From the NCBI RefSeq assembly GCF_021531255.1, contig NZ_JAFBIO010000001.1, positions 186,001-250,000 on the forward strand: a DNA stretch of 64,000 nucleotides. The letters run 5' to 3'. The stretch is from Allofournierella massiliensis. Lineage in GTDB: Bacteria > Bacillota > Clostridia > Oscillospirales > Ruminococcaceae. A program made the position numbers and the translations under genes. This document shows positions 16,975 to 32,938 of this stretch, in pieces. The notes beneath the pieces are model-generated. The model was given only the letters and a program-made list of their open reading frames with translations, searched no databases and was not told the origin of the DNA. Position 1 is the stretch's first letter. Every line of letters begins with the position of its first letter.

Positions 16975-17282
16975 ATGTTCAAATCAGCCTTCTATGTCCT
17001 CTGAATCGCTTGGGACCGTATGGACATCCGCTGCCTGCCGTATGACTGGAAATGGCGCTGTTCCACCCGTGTCCTTTCAGGCACCTCCACCATGTGCAGG
17101 CATGGGAATAAGGTACGTATTCATTGGCTCTTGCTCCCGCTTTTTTACAGGCGGGCGTATTGCGGAACCGTCAAGGCATATTCATCGCGATCTCCTTCAG
17201 ACGGATTTCCCCGGCAGCGGAAACCAGCTTGGGATGATTATTTTATTTTATGTTGAGATAATCAATGATACAAGTGGGAAAA

Positions 17283-17331
17283 CGTCAAAAAGACTCCCCC
17301 GGACAGCGGCCCTTCCGCCGTCCGGGGGAGT
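17283..17331 (-). terminator. Terminator after the c-di-GMP protein gene (minus strand)
   Basis: ACTCCCCCGGAC/GTCCGGGGGAGT stem; read on the minus strand it is followed by CTTTTTG. Confidence 0.85.
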
Positions 17332-17372
17332 TGTGTACTTTCTGCTGTGATCGGTCTGCCCGGGATGCCGGC

Positions 17373-20363
17373 CTACAGCACAGCCAGCCTGCCCCGGCCG
17401 TGATCCTTCGCATGATAAAGCGCCTTGTCCGCCGCTTCATACAGCTGGTTGAAGGTCACTTCCGAGTCCACGATAACCATGCCCATGGAGATGCCCGCTC
17501 CGCCCTCCACCGATTTCAGGGTGATATTGACCTTATCGAAGATCTGCTGCGCCCGCTCCTGCAGCTGCGCGTCCGGCGTGTCCTTGTCAAAAAACAGCGC
17601 CGCCGCGAACTCGTCTCCGCCCATGCGGCAGGCACGGTCCTCCTTTCGCAGGGACATCATCAGCGTCTGCGCGGCCAGGATCAGAAATTTATCCCCGTTA
17701 TGATGTCCGAAGGTGTCATTGTACTCCTTGAATCGGTCCACGTCGATCATCAGCATCATAATCTTGGACGTCCCCTCCAGAATCTTCAATTCCACATCAC
17801 TGCGGAAGGCCGCGTGGTTCAGCAGGCCTGTCAGGGAATCCCTGCGATAGGTGCGCTCCCAGTACCGCAGCCGGACCTGCGCCTTGTTCTGCTCTGCAGC
17901 CGCCATCATCCGCATGGAATAAGTGTTGGTGATGTCAGCGATGATGATCTCCGAGCGTTCGGCACGCACAGCGGAATCGAAATACATTCTGCCGCAGCAC
18001 AGCACGTAAATATCGGAGCCGTCTTTCCTCCGCAGCTTATGCTCCTGAAAGACCAGCGGGTCCTTTGCCAGGCTGGCGTCGGTCTGACACAGGTATTCTA
18101 TGCGGTCCTCATCGGGGATCAGATCCGCCTGGATTATGGATCGCTGCCGAATATCCTCTGCCGAATACCCCGTCAGCTTTTCAAAATTCTCATCCACGGA
18201 GATAATGTGCATGGAATCATCCAGCAGATAGCGGCTGTGGATGATCGGATGGACATTGTGCCCGGTTTCTATGGCTTCATGGCCGGTGCTGCCCGGGTAT
18301 TCCCGGAATGTCACCATGGCGGACTCCGGCTGCTCCCGGTCCTCCCGGACTTCCGGCGGCTCTTCTTTCAGGCTCTGAAGAAACTCCGAAACGATATAGG
18401 GATCAAACTGACTGCCCGCGCACCGCTTCAGCTCCTCCATGGCCTTCGGGACCGACATGGCCTGCCGGTAGGAGCGGTTGTTGATCATAGCGTCATAGGC
18501 GTCCACCACGGCGATGACTCTGGAGAGGAGCGGAATACTCTCCCCGCTGAGGCCGTCCGGATACCCCTTGCCGTCCCAGCGCTCGTGGTGGTGGAGGATG
18601 TCCTCCGCAATCCCTTTCAACTCCGTATTGCTGTTGGCAATATCGTAGCCCTTTCTCGTGTGGGAGCGCAGGATCGTCCACTCTTCTTCGGAGAGATTGC
18701 CCGGCTTGTTCAGAATTTCCAGGGGGATGCCGATCTTTCCAATGTCATGCAGCAGGCACAGAAGCGACAGGTTGCTCTGCTGGACGTCCGTCAGTTCGAT
18801 CCGCTTTCCCAGCTTCTCTCCCATCATCTGCGTGCGCCGCACGTGGTGCTCCGTGTCGCTGTCGCACTCCTGCAGGGCCCGGATCAGGGATGTCAGCATT
18901 TCGGAGTGGATGGATTCCCGGTCCAGCAGCTTCTTAGCCCGCATGGCCTGGGACGCCGCGGAGATCGTCTGTACAATATCTGTTGACTCTTTTGTGAATA
19001 GGCTGACTGCGTACTGGATCTTGCCGGAGAAGTTCTCTTTGACCCGCTCCATGCACGCCTGCATCTCCGCCTCGCTGCTGTGGCTGCACAGGGCGATGAG
19101 GTGGGCCTCCACGCCCCGCACATAGTAGGTGCGCTTCGGAAAGTATTGGCGCATGGCATCCGCCAGCAGCTTGATTTTCTGGTCTCCCACGTGGTTTCCC
19201 ATGGTACTGTTGACCACCGACAGGCTGTTGATGTCACAGATGGCAACCGCCGTAGGGCAGGGGAAAGTGCCCGGTTGGTCCCGGACGAGCATCCGGAAGC
19301 TGTCCATTGTCTGGAAGCCGGTCAGCAGGTCGGTCTCCAGCGCCGCGTCCGAAAACACGAACAGCTGCCCCAGCCGCTGGTCCTTCTCGTTTTTCAGGCT
19401 GCGGATATCGCACCGGAGGGGCCGGACCTCCCCGTCTTTTTTGACATAGCACTGCAGGGAAAAGCTGTCGTTCTCCGTCTCCGCATTCAGGGAAAGGTCA
19501 TAGCAGTTCAGAAAGTCCTTCAACTTCGCGCATTCTTCTATCTGAATGCCGCCCAGGAGGTCATCGGCTCTCTTGTTGTGGAGGATCAGCTGATCGCGGT
19601 AATCGAACAGGACGATCCCCTGGCCGATATTTTCGAAGATGCTGGTTTTCAGGCTGTTCAGCATGCCGTGGGTGGAGTATTCAAAGCAGCTCCAATACAG
19701 CAAAAAGGCGGTCAGGCTGTATCCGCAGATGGAGTAGTCCAGCAGGTTATAGATGCTCAGGCCCGGCCAGTAGAGAAACACGCCGTTCACCGCAACGATT
19801 GTCACGATCCCCAGGATCACATAGCGGTACTGGGACCGGTATTCCCGGGGGATCCTCCGCAGCTTTCGGATCAGCAGCGCCAGGATCACCACCACCAGCG
19901 AATAGGTGAAGAGGAGGTGCATCCAGTACAGCGGCTTCATCTGATAGCTGTATTTGGCAATGTAGGTCACTCTCCGGACATAATGGATGGCAATTTCGCA
20001 AAAGGGGTTGACGGCGAACACCACCGCCTCAAAGGCCGCGTACAAAACCGCAAAGCCAATGGCCTGTTTCCCCGGCTTCGTAAAGTTCCCCCTGGTAAAA
20101 TAGACGGTGAAGATGAGCAGGCAGATCAGCATGATGTCGATGTTGACAAAGTAAATGCTGGACATGACGGAGACGCAAAAATAGTCATTGTTCAGAATGC
20201 TGACCAGGTAACTGATGTCCACCACCGCCGCGCCTGCGCAGGCAAAGCCCAGATACCGCCCAATGGCGTTCTTCTTCAGGACGGATTTGACGGCCAGGAC
20301 CACGTCAGCCAGGGCGATCACAATGGAAATTTTGATGTAGATATCCAGAAATGCTGCATGCAT
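17373..20363 (-). CDS. Membrane c-di-GMP signalling protein: 7TM-PAS-GGDEF(degenerate)-HD-GYP-PAS-GGDEF
   Basis: 996 residues. Seven predicted helices in residues 1-235 (histidine-kinase-type 7TM sensor), then PAS-like (about 245-335). A first GGDEF-like domain follows (about 345-470), in which the motif reads RGVEAH and is therefore unlikely to be catalytic. Next is HD-GYP (about 500-680) with HDIGKIGIP and HHERWDGKGYPDGL intact, then a second PAS (about 720-830). A C-terminal GGDEF has MGGDEF intact near residue 916. The protein could both hydrolyse and make cyclic dinucleotide. It has its own promoter and terminator. It lies in a region flanked by repeats and an IS element, away from core operons. 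Confidence 0.93.
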   Translation of the reverse strand: MHAAFLDIYIKISIVIALADVVLAVKSVLKKNAIGRYLGFACAGAAVVDISYLVSILNNDYFCVSVMSSIYFVNIDIMLICLLIFTVYFTRGNFTKPGKQAIGFAVLYAAFEAVVFAVNPFCEIAIHYVRRVTYIAKYSYQMKPLYWMHLLFTYSLVVVILALLIRKLRRIPREYRSQYRYVILGIVTIVAVNGVFLYWPGLSIYNLLDYSICGYSLTAFLLYWSCFEYSTHGMLNSLKTSIFENIGQGIVLFDYRDQLILHNKRADDLLGGIQIEECAKLKDFLNCYDLSLNAETENDSFSLQCYVKKDGEVRPLRCDIRSLKNEKDQRLGQLFVFSDAALETDLLTGFQTMDSFRMLVRDQPGTFPCPTAVAICDINSLSVVNSTMGNHVGDQKIKLLADAMRQYFPKRTYYVRGVEAHLIALCSHSSEAEMQACMERVKENFSGKIQYAVSLFTKESTDIVQTISAASQAMRAKKLLDRESIHSEMLTSLIRALQECDSDTEHHVRRTQMMGEKLGKRIELTDVQQSNLSLLCLLHDIGKIGIPLEILNKPGNLSEEEWTILRSHTRKGYDIANSNTELKGIAEDILHHHERWDGKGYPDGLSGESIPLLSRVIAVVDAYDAMINNRSYRQAMSVPKAMEELKRCAGSQFDPYIVSEFLQSLKEEPPEVREDREQPESAMVTFREYPGSTGHEAIETGHNVHPIIHSRYLLDDSMHIISVDENFEKLTGYSAEDIRQRSIIQADLIPDEDRIEYLCQTDASLAKDPLVFQEHKLRRKDGSDIYVLCCGRMYFDSAVRAERSEIIIADITNTYSMRMMAAAEQNKAQVRLRYWERTYRRDSLTGLLNHAAFRSDVELKILEGTSKIMMLMIDVDRFKEYNDTFGHHNGDKFLILAAQTLMMSLRKEDRACRMGGDEFAAALFFDKDTPDAQLQERAQQIFDKVNITLKSVEGGAGISMGMVIVDSEVTFNQLYEAADKALYHAKDHGRGRLAVL

Positions 20364-20423
20364 CCAAGATCCCGCCCTTTCGATGGTGATATTTTTCTGT
20401 TACAAAAGCACTTTTCAGTTACA

Positions 20424-20452
20424 TTTATACAACAACTTTGTGAATTTATCAA
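20424..20452 (-). promoter_or_regulatory. SigA-type promoter for the c-di-GMP protein gene
   Basis: On the minus strand TTGATA, 17 bases, TATAAA. Two GTTACA repeats around AAAAGCACTTTT lie between it and the start codon and could be an operator. Confidence 0.6.
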
Positions 20453-20487
20453 TACGTGCATTGGTATTATCTTTTTTTAAATGCTGC

Positions 20488-20523
20488 AAAACGGACCGTC
20501 CGGCGTCCCGGAAGGTCCGTTTT
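20488..20523 (-). terminator. Terminator after the Cys-rich protein gene (minus strand)
   Basis: AAAACGGACC/GGTCCGTTTT stem three bases past the stop codon, with T-rich sequence after it on the minus strand. Confidence 0.7.
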
Positions 20524-20526
20524 CCC

Positions 20527-20892
20527 TCAGGGCTCCACACCCTGGATCTCCAGCAGCTCCACCGCCGCCTGTCCCCGCTCCGTCAGGGCCATGCTGCCAC
20601 GGCAGGGATAGGCCCCGTAGGCGGCGTAGTCGAAATTCACCAGCGGCAGGTCATAGTCCACCCGGATGAGCCGCTTCAGCTGCAGGCCAACGATGGCGGC
20701 ACTGAAGTCCGCCGCCTCCTCCAGATAGACCGGCGTCTCCGAGTCCCACCGCCGGGCCACCGGCAGAAAGGGGATCTGGGCGAAGCGGCCCAGCAGCTCC
20801 ACCTCCTGCTCCGTCAGCTCCAGCGCGCCGCCGCCGCAGCCGCCGCAGCTGCCGCAACTGCCGCAACTGCCGCAGTCATGTCCGCATCTCAT
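20527..20892 (-). CDS. Small cysteine-rich winged-helix-like protein
   Basis: 121 residues. The N terminus MRCGHDCGSCGSCGSCGGCGGG has six Cys, five of them spaced CxxC, which suggests metal or Fe-S binding. The rest resembles a winged helix: LELTEQEVELLGRFAQIPF, then LQLKRLIRVDYD and a C-terminal GSMALTERGQAAVELLE. The start was set at 20892 because AAAAGGAGG lies 9 bases upstream; the earlier ATG at 20901 abuts that site. The IS30 element ends only about 36 bases upstream and probably separates it from its original promoter. I do not recognise a named family; a metal-sensing regulator is a guess. Confidence 0.75.
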   Translation of the reverse strand: MRCGHDCGSCGSCGSCGGCGGGALELTEQEVELLGRFAQIPFLPVARRWDSETPVYLEEAADFSAAIVGLQLKRLIRVDYDLPLVNFDYAAYGAYPCRGSMALTERGQAAVELLEIQGVEP

Positions 20893-20927
20893 CGCCGTCA
20901 TCCTCCTTTTCCAGATCCTCGACGCAA

Positions 20928-22192
20928 ATTGCAAGTGCAAGTTGGACACGTGCACGGTAGAACTTAGTGAATCAGAGCGTCGGTCAGGATGGAAGCCGCA
21001 GGCTTCCGTCCTGGGCGATGCTGCCGCAGCCTTCGGCTGCGTAAACAGAGTCGAGGAACTCGTCAAACAGTTCCTCCGGGGTGCGGTAGCCAAGCTTTTT
21101 GCGAGGCCGTCCGTTCAATTCATCAGCTGCAGCCAAGATATACTCAGCAGAGAAAGCCTCAATGGACACACCCTTCGGAACAAAGGTTCGAAACAGCCCG
21201 TTGTGGCGTTCGTTTTGGGGACGTTCCCACGAGGTGTAGGGATGCGCAAAGTAGACTGCACAGCCCCAGCTCTCGACCTGACTGAACGCAGAGAACTCTG
21301 AGCCGTTGTCCACGGTAATGGTCTTGAAGACCTGTGAGAACTTTTCTCCGAATTCTTCCCTGAGTGACTGCATGGCGTTCAGAACGGAGTCTGCATCCTT
21401 GCCGGGAATCCGGATGGCAATATAGTTCTCCGTTTTCTTCTCCAACAGGGAAGGACAACAGCCTCTTTGCCGCCCCTTTTGCCGACCACGGTGTCACCTT
21501 CCCAATGACCTTCCTCGATGCGCAGAGCCGCAATCTCAGGCCTCTGGGAAATGTCTGTGCCGAAGCTCTTCTTGTGTTCACGGGGCTTGGAGCCCTTGTG
21601 CTGCTTGCGTTTCATGGCTTCGGGCAGTTCTATCACAGACAAGTCAAGGCTGCCTGCCCAGACCTCATTGTAAAGCGTGTGGGTGCAGACCATCTCCTCT
21701 GCTGAAAACAGCCCGTGCAGACGAGCATAGCCGACGCAGGCATCCAAAGACCACTTGTGTTCTTTGACCTGTTCCATTATCCAGCGAATGAAGCGAGTGC
21801 AGTGACAAATTCGGTGTGGTTTCCGAGAACGCTTCCTGTTCGCCCTGTAGGCCGCTTCTCCACGCCTTGCCGAGTATCCGGGCTTCCTGCCCTTGCTGCT
21901 CTTTCGGGGTGGTGTGCCGCGCTTTAGCTCGTTCCCAACGGTGGTTGGTGAACATCCGATTGCTCTGGCAATGGCTCTGTTCGTGTAGCCAGCGTTCTTG
22001 AGATGCTGGATTGCGCCTCGTTCCTCTCGCTGTAAGTGCTGTCCTTTCTTGCGTTCTACCAATTCTGTGATATAATCTTGGCAGTCCATAGTGATTGTCC
22101 TCCCTTGGAAGAAGTTGTGTGCTAACTTCATTCTACCATGTGGGGAAAATCACTATGGATTTTTTCTTAGGTGTCCAACTTCATTTTACAAT
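20928..22192 (-). mobile_element. IS30-family insertion sequence
   Basis: About 1265 bp. The ends form imperfect inverted repeats: ATTG...AAGTTGGACAC at the left against ATTG...AAGTTGGACAC (reverse complement) at the right, 17 of 22 bases matching, with the inner 11 identical. The transposase reads leftward. CGAC occurs just outside the right end and a few bases outside the left end; I cannot confirm it as a target duplication. Confidence 0.85.
20984..22131 (-). pseudogene. IS30-family transposase, frameshifted
   Basis: Two overlapping frames together make one IS30 transposase. The first (22131 down to about 21450) has the helix-turn-helix (NRAIARAIGCSPTTVGNELKRG) and the first catalytic Asp (GHWEGDTVVGK). 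The second (about 21445 to 20984) has the second Asp (TITVDNGSEF) and the Glu (PQNERHNGLFR). The join lies at about 21444-21455, where one base appears to be missing: EAVVL should continue into a ...LEKKTENYIAIRI segment. All DDE residues survive, so the loss could be recent; programmed frameshifting is less likely because no clear slippery heptamer is seen. Confidence 0.85.
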
Positions 22193-22252
22193 CGACCTTT
22201 GGAAATCTTTGTATGACTTTTAATGAAATTCATGGTGAATTGATGTTAAGAA

Positions 22253-22365
22253 CAGACTAACTGAACAACTTATGATTAGTCACGGGGAATAGCTAAACGA
22301 AGCAGAAATCATAGTGGTTCTTGCCTCGTTTTATCTCCCCTAATGAATAAATCTACATTAGTCTG
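22253..22365. other. Nested hairpin, possible structured RNA
   Basis: Successive pairings share one axis: CAGACTAA (22253) with TTAGTCTG (22358), ATTA with TAAT, GGGGA with TCCCC, AAACGA with TCGTTT and GCAGAA with TTC-TGC, around a loop ATCATAGTGG. No promoter was recognised, so strand and transcription are unknown. Confidence 0.4.
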
Positions 22366-22481
22366 CCCTAACCTATTCTCCAGGAACACAAAAGGGAACT
22401 TGTAGTATATTTATAATGGTTTTTTTCCAATTCGTTGAGTAGCCGACGATGTAGGTGGGTTTTCGTTGAGGTCATACTTTC

Positions 22482-22607
22482 AAAACGACAAAATTCTTCT
22501 CTCTATCTAAATTATATATTTGACTTTCCTTTTTCAAAAGCGACAAAATGTCACAAAACTTTTTGTCGTTTTACGTGTACTCGAAATGTTTTGTCGAAAC
22601 GACAAAA
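22482..22607. repeat. TTTTGTCG motif group (right), including a palindrome
   Basis: AAAACGACAAAA at 22482-22493, variant AAAGCGACAAAA at 22537-22548, TTTTGTCGTTTT at 22561-22572, and the perfect palindrome TTTTGTCGAAACGACAAAA at 22589-22607. A weaker TTGTCGCTTATTTT follows at about 22653. Confidence 0.75.
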
Positions 22608-22702
22608 GTGTGCCATCCATTATTTCTCAAGGGTTTCAATGGTTCCGAAGTATTGTCGCTTATTTTCCACTTAACGAAAAATTTTCTATTCAACAAACCA
22701 TA

Positions 22703-22735
22703 CCGGAAGGAAAAAATTTCCTTCCGGCATTTTTG
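22703..22735 (+). terminator. Terminator in the AT-rich intergenic region
   Basis: CCGGAAGGAAA and TTTCCTTCCGG stem, then CATTTTTG. There is no gene directly upstream, so it may end an unannotated transcript from 22.2-22.7 kb. Confidence 0.75.
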
Positions 22736-22846
22736 CTATTTAAAAAGGGAAAAAAGGATGCGCTTATAGTGGAAAGGGAGAAAAGAATGTGATAAAATGG
22801 TGAAAAAGAAAAGGGATCGGCCCTGGATCATCCGGAGGAACGAGAA

Positions 22847-24262
22847 ATGAAGAAAAAAACAGCGGTTGTTTCACTGATATTGGGTACAGCTGCGGCCCTG
22901 GCTTTGTCGGGCTGCGGCACCATGACACCGGAAAAGCTGGCTGATAAGGTCAAAAAGGCAGTGGAGGAGACTCCCTACAGCCAGGCAGACGTGGATATGA
23001 CCATGGATATATCGGCGACGGAGCCCACCACCGGGATCGAGATGGATCTGGGCATCCAGATAAACGGCCAGGTGCGGGTGAGCTATGAGCCGAATACGGT
23101 TTATGAAAACCTGGATCTTACCATGGAAATGATGGGCTTCCGGGTGCCCCTGAATGTGGAACTCTATGTTCTGGAAGAGGACGGGAAAACCGCGAGCTAC
23201 AGCAACACGGAAGGCAGCTGGCTGCGGTCGGAAATCGATGCCTCCGCCCAGCAGGACGGGAGCCTTTCCATTGACATCTGGGCTCTGGACCCGGAACAGC
23301 TTTCCATTGATGAGGAAGTGACCGAGCTGGAAGGAAGCCCGGCGACCTGCCTGAAGGCGAATGTCACCGGCGAGGATGTTGCCCAGGCAATGAGCTTTTT
23401 GTTCAGCAGCCTGGAAGAGAGCGGCAGTCTGCTGGACGAGGGCATGCTGATGGATGAGGATGTGCAGGGATCTCTGGATGAGATTGATTGGGAAAAAATC
23501 TCCGCTCAGGTGACCACTTATGTGGACACGGAGACCTATCTGCCCATGCGGGAAGAAATTTCCATCAGCGGCTTGGATGAAGCCCTGGCAGGTATGGTGG
23601 GGAACAGCGATGTTTCCATCAACATCCGGCAGGCAAATGCCACGGTGAACTATACCTCCTATGACCCGGTGGATCCCTGCGTGCTGCCGGAGGGGGCCAA
23701 GGAACAGGCCGCTCAGAACGAGCGTCTGCTGGCCGGCAACCCGGATAACGGCGATGGCACCTTCACCATTCAGGAAGGCGGCTACTATGCCAATATCCAG
23801 GCCCCGGAAGGCTATGTGCTGGACTACACCAATTACGATGAGGTGGATTTCTACAGCGAGGAGCTGGACCGGCTGGTCTGCTATCAGATGTGGACGAGTG
23901 ATGACCGCAACGATTTCTTCTTCTGGGATATGGTGGACCAGGCGGCCTACGAGTATACCGGAGATATGTTCGGCCCCGAACGGATGCCCAGCATCGAAAT
24001 CGTGGATACTGCGAATTTCAGCTTTGCGTTGGACGGTTTTTCCTACCAGGGGAACTATGCCGGCTACAATTACTATGCCTGGACCAATGTGGATGAGGAA
24101 TATTACAGCTGGGTACTGGTGAGCATCTACGACGGCGGTGATACCATGGATTCCTCCATCACCCAGGAGGAGATCCAGAGCCTGCTGGAGCAGGTGAACC
24201 CGTATCAGCTGCCGGCGGCGCAGGAGGAGATGGAAGACATTCTGGATCAGCTGGAGCTGTAA
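22847..24262 (+). CDS. Secreted lipoprotein, DUF6612-like
   Basis: 471 residues. Signal peptide with a lipobox LSGC (Cys23), so it is anchored to the outer face of the membrane. The mature N terminus (TPEKLADKVKKAVEETPYSQADVDMTMDI) and the beta-rich body (VSYEPNTVYENLDLTMEMMG, SYSNTEGSWLRSE) resemble the DUF6612/LolA-like lipoproteins of Clostridia. The C-terminal half is acidic and rich in aromatics. No catalytic motif is visible. CGGAGGA lies 7 bases before the ATG. It is followed by its own terminator and precedes the rpoBC promoter. Function unknown. Confidence 0.85.
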   Translation: MKKKTAVVSLILGTAAALALSGCGTMTPEKLADKVKKAVEETPYSQADVDMTMDISATEPTTGIEMDLGIQINGQVRVSYEPNTVYENLDLTMEMMGFRVPLNVELYVLEEDGKTASYSNTEGSWLRSEIDASAQQDGSLSIDIWALDPEQLSIDEEVTELEGSPATCLKANVTGEDVAQAMSFLFSSLEESGSLLDEGMLMDEDVQGSLDEIDWEKISAQVTTYVDTETYLPMREEISISGLDEALAGMVGNSDVSINIRQANATVNYTSYDPVDPCVLPEGAKEQAAQNERLLAGNPDNGDGTFTIQEGGYYANIQAPEGYVLDYTNYDEVDFYSEELDRLVCYQMWTSDDRNDFFFWDMVDQAAYEYTGDMFGPERMPSIEIVDTANFSFALDGFSYQGNYAGYNYYAWTNVDEEYYSWVLVSIYDGGDTMDSSITQEEIQSLLEQVNPYQLPAAQEEMEDILDQLEL

Positions 24263-24303
24263 GAAGGATGTGTTTCCCCAAAATGCTTTGAAAACCATAG
24301 AAG

Positions 24304-24338
24304 GCCGGGCGGAACTTGCCAGTTCCGCCCGGCTTTTT
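24304..24338 (+). terminator. Terminator after the lipoprotein gene
   Basis: GCCGGGCGGAAC, six-base loop, GTTCCGCCCGGC, TTTTT. Confidence 0.95.
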
Positions 24339-24684
24339 CCTATGGGCAAATTGCCCGCAAGGAATGTCGAGGGCGCCAAAAAGCCCGGTGGGCAGGAGGG
24401 GACAGGGGAGAAAACCACTGCAAAAATGCACACGACCCCGGGCGTATCGCACTCGGAAAAAATCGGAACAAAAAGCCGGAAAATGGCTTGACACAGCCGT
24501 TTTAGGGTGGTATACTGCCATAGTATAGCAAAATGGATAAGAGCGCCCTTAAACATACCATTTGCACAAAAGATTTTGCAAAGTTTGTTAAAACTGCACA
24601 AACAACAGGGGAGCCCCCCGGTGTGTTTCAAGCGCTTTTCTCAAGATGGCAGTAAAAATAGAAAGAATAGGAGTGGTCGCTTTT
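24339..24684 (+). promoter_or_regulatory. rpoB upstream region with promoter
   Basis: TTGACA (24488), 17 bases, TATACT (24511-24516) gives a transcript with about a 160-base untranslated leader. The leader is A-rich with no clear terminator. There is no rplJ-rplL or other ribosomal gene upstream. Confidence 0.85.
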
Positions 24685-28515
<3,831 letters not shown>

Positions 28516-28557
28516 ATCAGGCACATTCACCTCTTAAGAGATAAGGAAGGTTCGTTT

Positions 28558-32115
<3,558 letters not shown>

Positions 32116-32150
32116 TTTCTTTTCAGAGACTTCTGAAAGGCTCTGAACCG

Positions 32151-32180
32151 CTGCCGCGGGCTTTTGCCCGCGGCAGTTTT
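32151..32180 (+). terminator. Terminator of rpoBC
   Basis: CTGCCGCGGGC, TTTT loop, GCCCGCGGCAG, TTTT. Confidence 0.93.
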
Positions 32181-32272
32181 GTGTTTTTGGGGCAAAACAG
32201 GGGAAATCGGGCCCTCAAAACCGGAAAAAATGAAAATTCAGGGTTTTTGCCAAACAGTTTTGGGAAATACTG

Positions 32273-32301
32273 TTGACATCCACAAAAATTGTATGTAAAA
32301 T
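32273..32301 (+). promoter_or_regulatory. SigA promoter for the rpsL operon
   Basis: TTGACA, 17 bases, TAAAAT; about 94 bases before rpsL. Confidence 0.85.
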
Positions 32302-32394
32302 AAATCATGTTGCGCTCTGTACTTTTTCCCTGTGCCTTCGCGGTTGCGGAGGGCAAAGAAAGCGGCGCAAAATCACGAAAGAAAGGAGAAAACA

Positions 32395-32820
32395 ATGCCT
32401 ACTTTTAACCAGCTCGTACGCAAAGGCCGTGAGGTCCTGGTGAAGAAAAGTACTGCTCCCGCCCTTCTGAAGAGCTACAACTCCCAGAAGAAGGCCTACA
32501 GCGATCAGAACAGCCCCCAGAAGCGTGGTGTCTGCACTGCCGTTCGTACCATGACCCCCAAGAAGCCTAACTCTGCTCTGCGTAAAGTTGCCCGTGTCAA
32601 GCTCACGAATGGTATCGAGGTTACCTCTTACATTCCCGGCATCGGCCACAATCTGCAGGAGCACAGCGTCGTACTGATCCGCGGCGGCCGTGTAAAGGAC
32701 CTGCCCGGTGTGCGTTACCACATCATCCGTGGTACCTTGGATACCCAGGGCGTTGCCAATCGTGGCCAGGCCCGTTCCAAGTACGGTGCGAAGCGTCCCA
32801 AGGCCGGTGCTAAGAAGTAA
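32395..32820 (+). CDS. rpsL: 30S ribosomal protein S12
   Basis: 141 residues. The family blocks are present: [11 protein letters not shown] at the start, [20 protein letters not shown] and [16 protein letters not shown], including the Lys residues whose changes cause streptomycin resistance in other bacteria. ATG 32395 is chosen from AAAGGAG 6 bases upstream; an in-frame ATG at 32332 has no site. First gene of the str operon here: rpsL, rpsG, fusA, then tuf with its own promoter. Confidence 0.99.
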   Translation: MPTFNQLVRKGREVLVKKSTAPALLKSYNSQKKAYSDQNSPQKRGVCTAVRTMTPKKPNSALRKVARVKLTNGIEVTSYIPGIGHNLQEHSVVLIRGGRVKDLPGVRYHIIRGTLDTQGVANRGQARSKYGAKRPKAGAKK

Positions 32821-32938
32821 TGAAAATTTTACCCGCCATCAAAGGCTTTCCATATAGAAGGTTTGCTCTTTGTGGCACAACGGGAGTTTTTATGCTTTCG
32901 AGTACCGATGATATCATTCTGTGAAGGAGGGAAGAAAG

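Larger units (their letters stand above)
16786..17282. other. Gene-free stretch right of rpoD
   Basis: No convincing gene. The first 135 bases are AT-rich and contain two TTTTGTCGTTTT copies. A 16-bp terminator follows. From 16980 to 17280 composition is mixed; all frames are broken by stops and I recognise no family. It may be degraded DNA from an old insertion, but that is inference. Confidence 0.5.
22193..22846. other. AT-rich gene-free stretch between IS30 and the lipoprotein gene
   Basis: No convincing gene; three short overlapping frames (22435-22792) lack ribosome-binding sites and family features. It holds the nested hairpin at 22253-22365, the right-hand TTTTGTCG motif group at 22482-22607 and a terminator at 22703. 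Its base composition differs clearly from the surrounding GC-rich DNA. Confidence 0.6.

Noticed and set aside
17265-18986. 573-residue forward frame across the HD-GYP half of the c-di-GMP gene
   Set aside because: Antisense to a clearly conserved multidomain protein; no ribosome-binding site.
22482-22607. Possible CRISPR array from the repeated TTTTGTCG motif
   Set aside because: Copies are 12 bases, irregularly spaced and in both orientations; no cas genes.
22435-22792. Three overlapping short frames in the AT-rich region
   Set aside because: No ribosome-binding sites, they overlap each other, and they cover the motif repeats and terminator.
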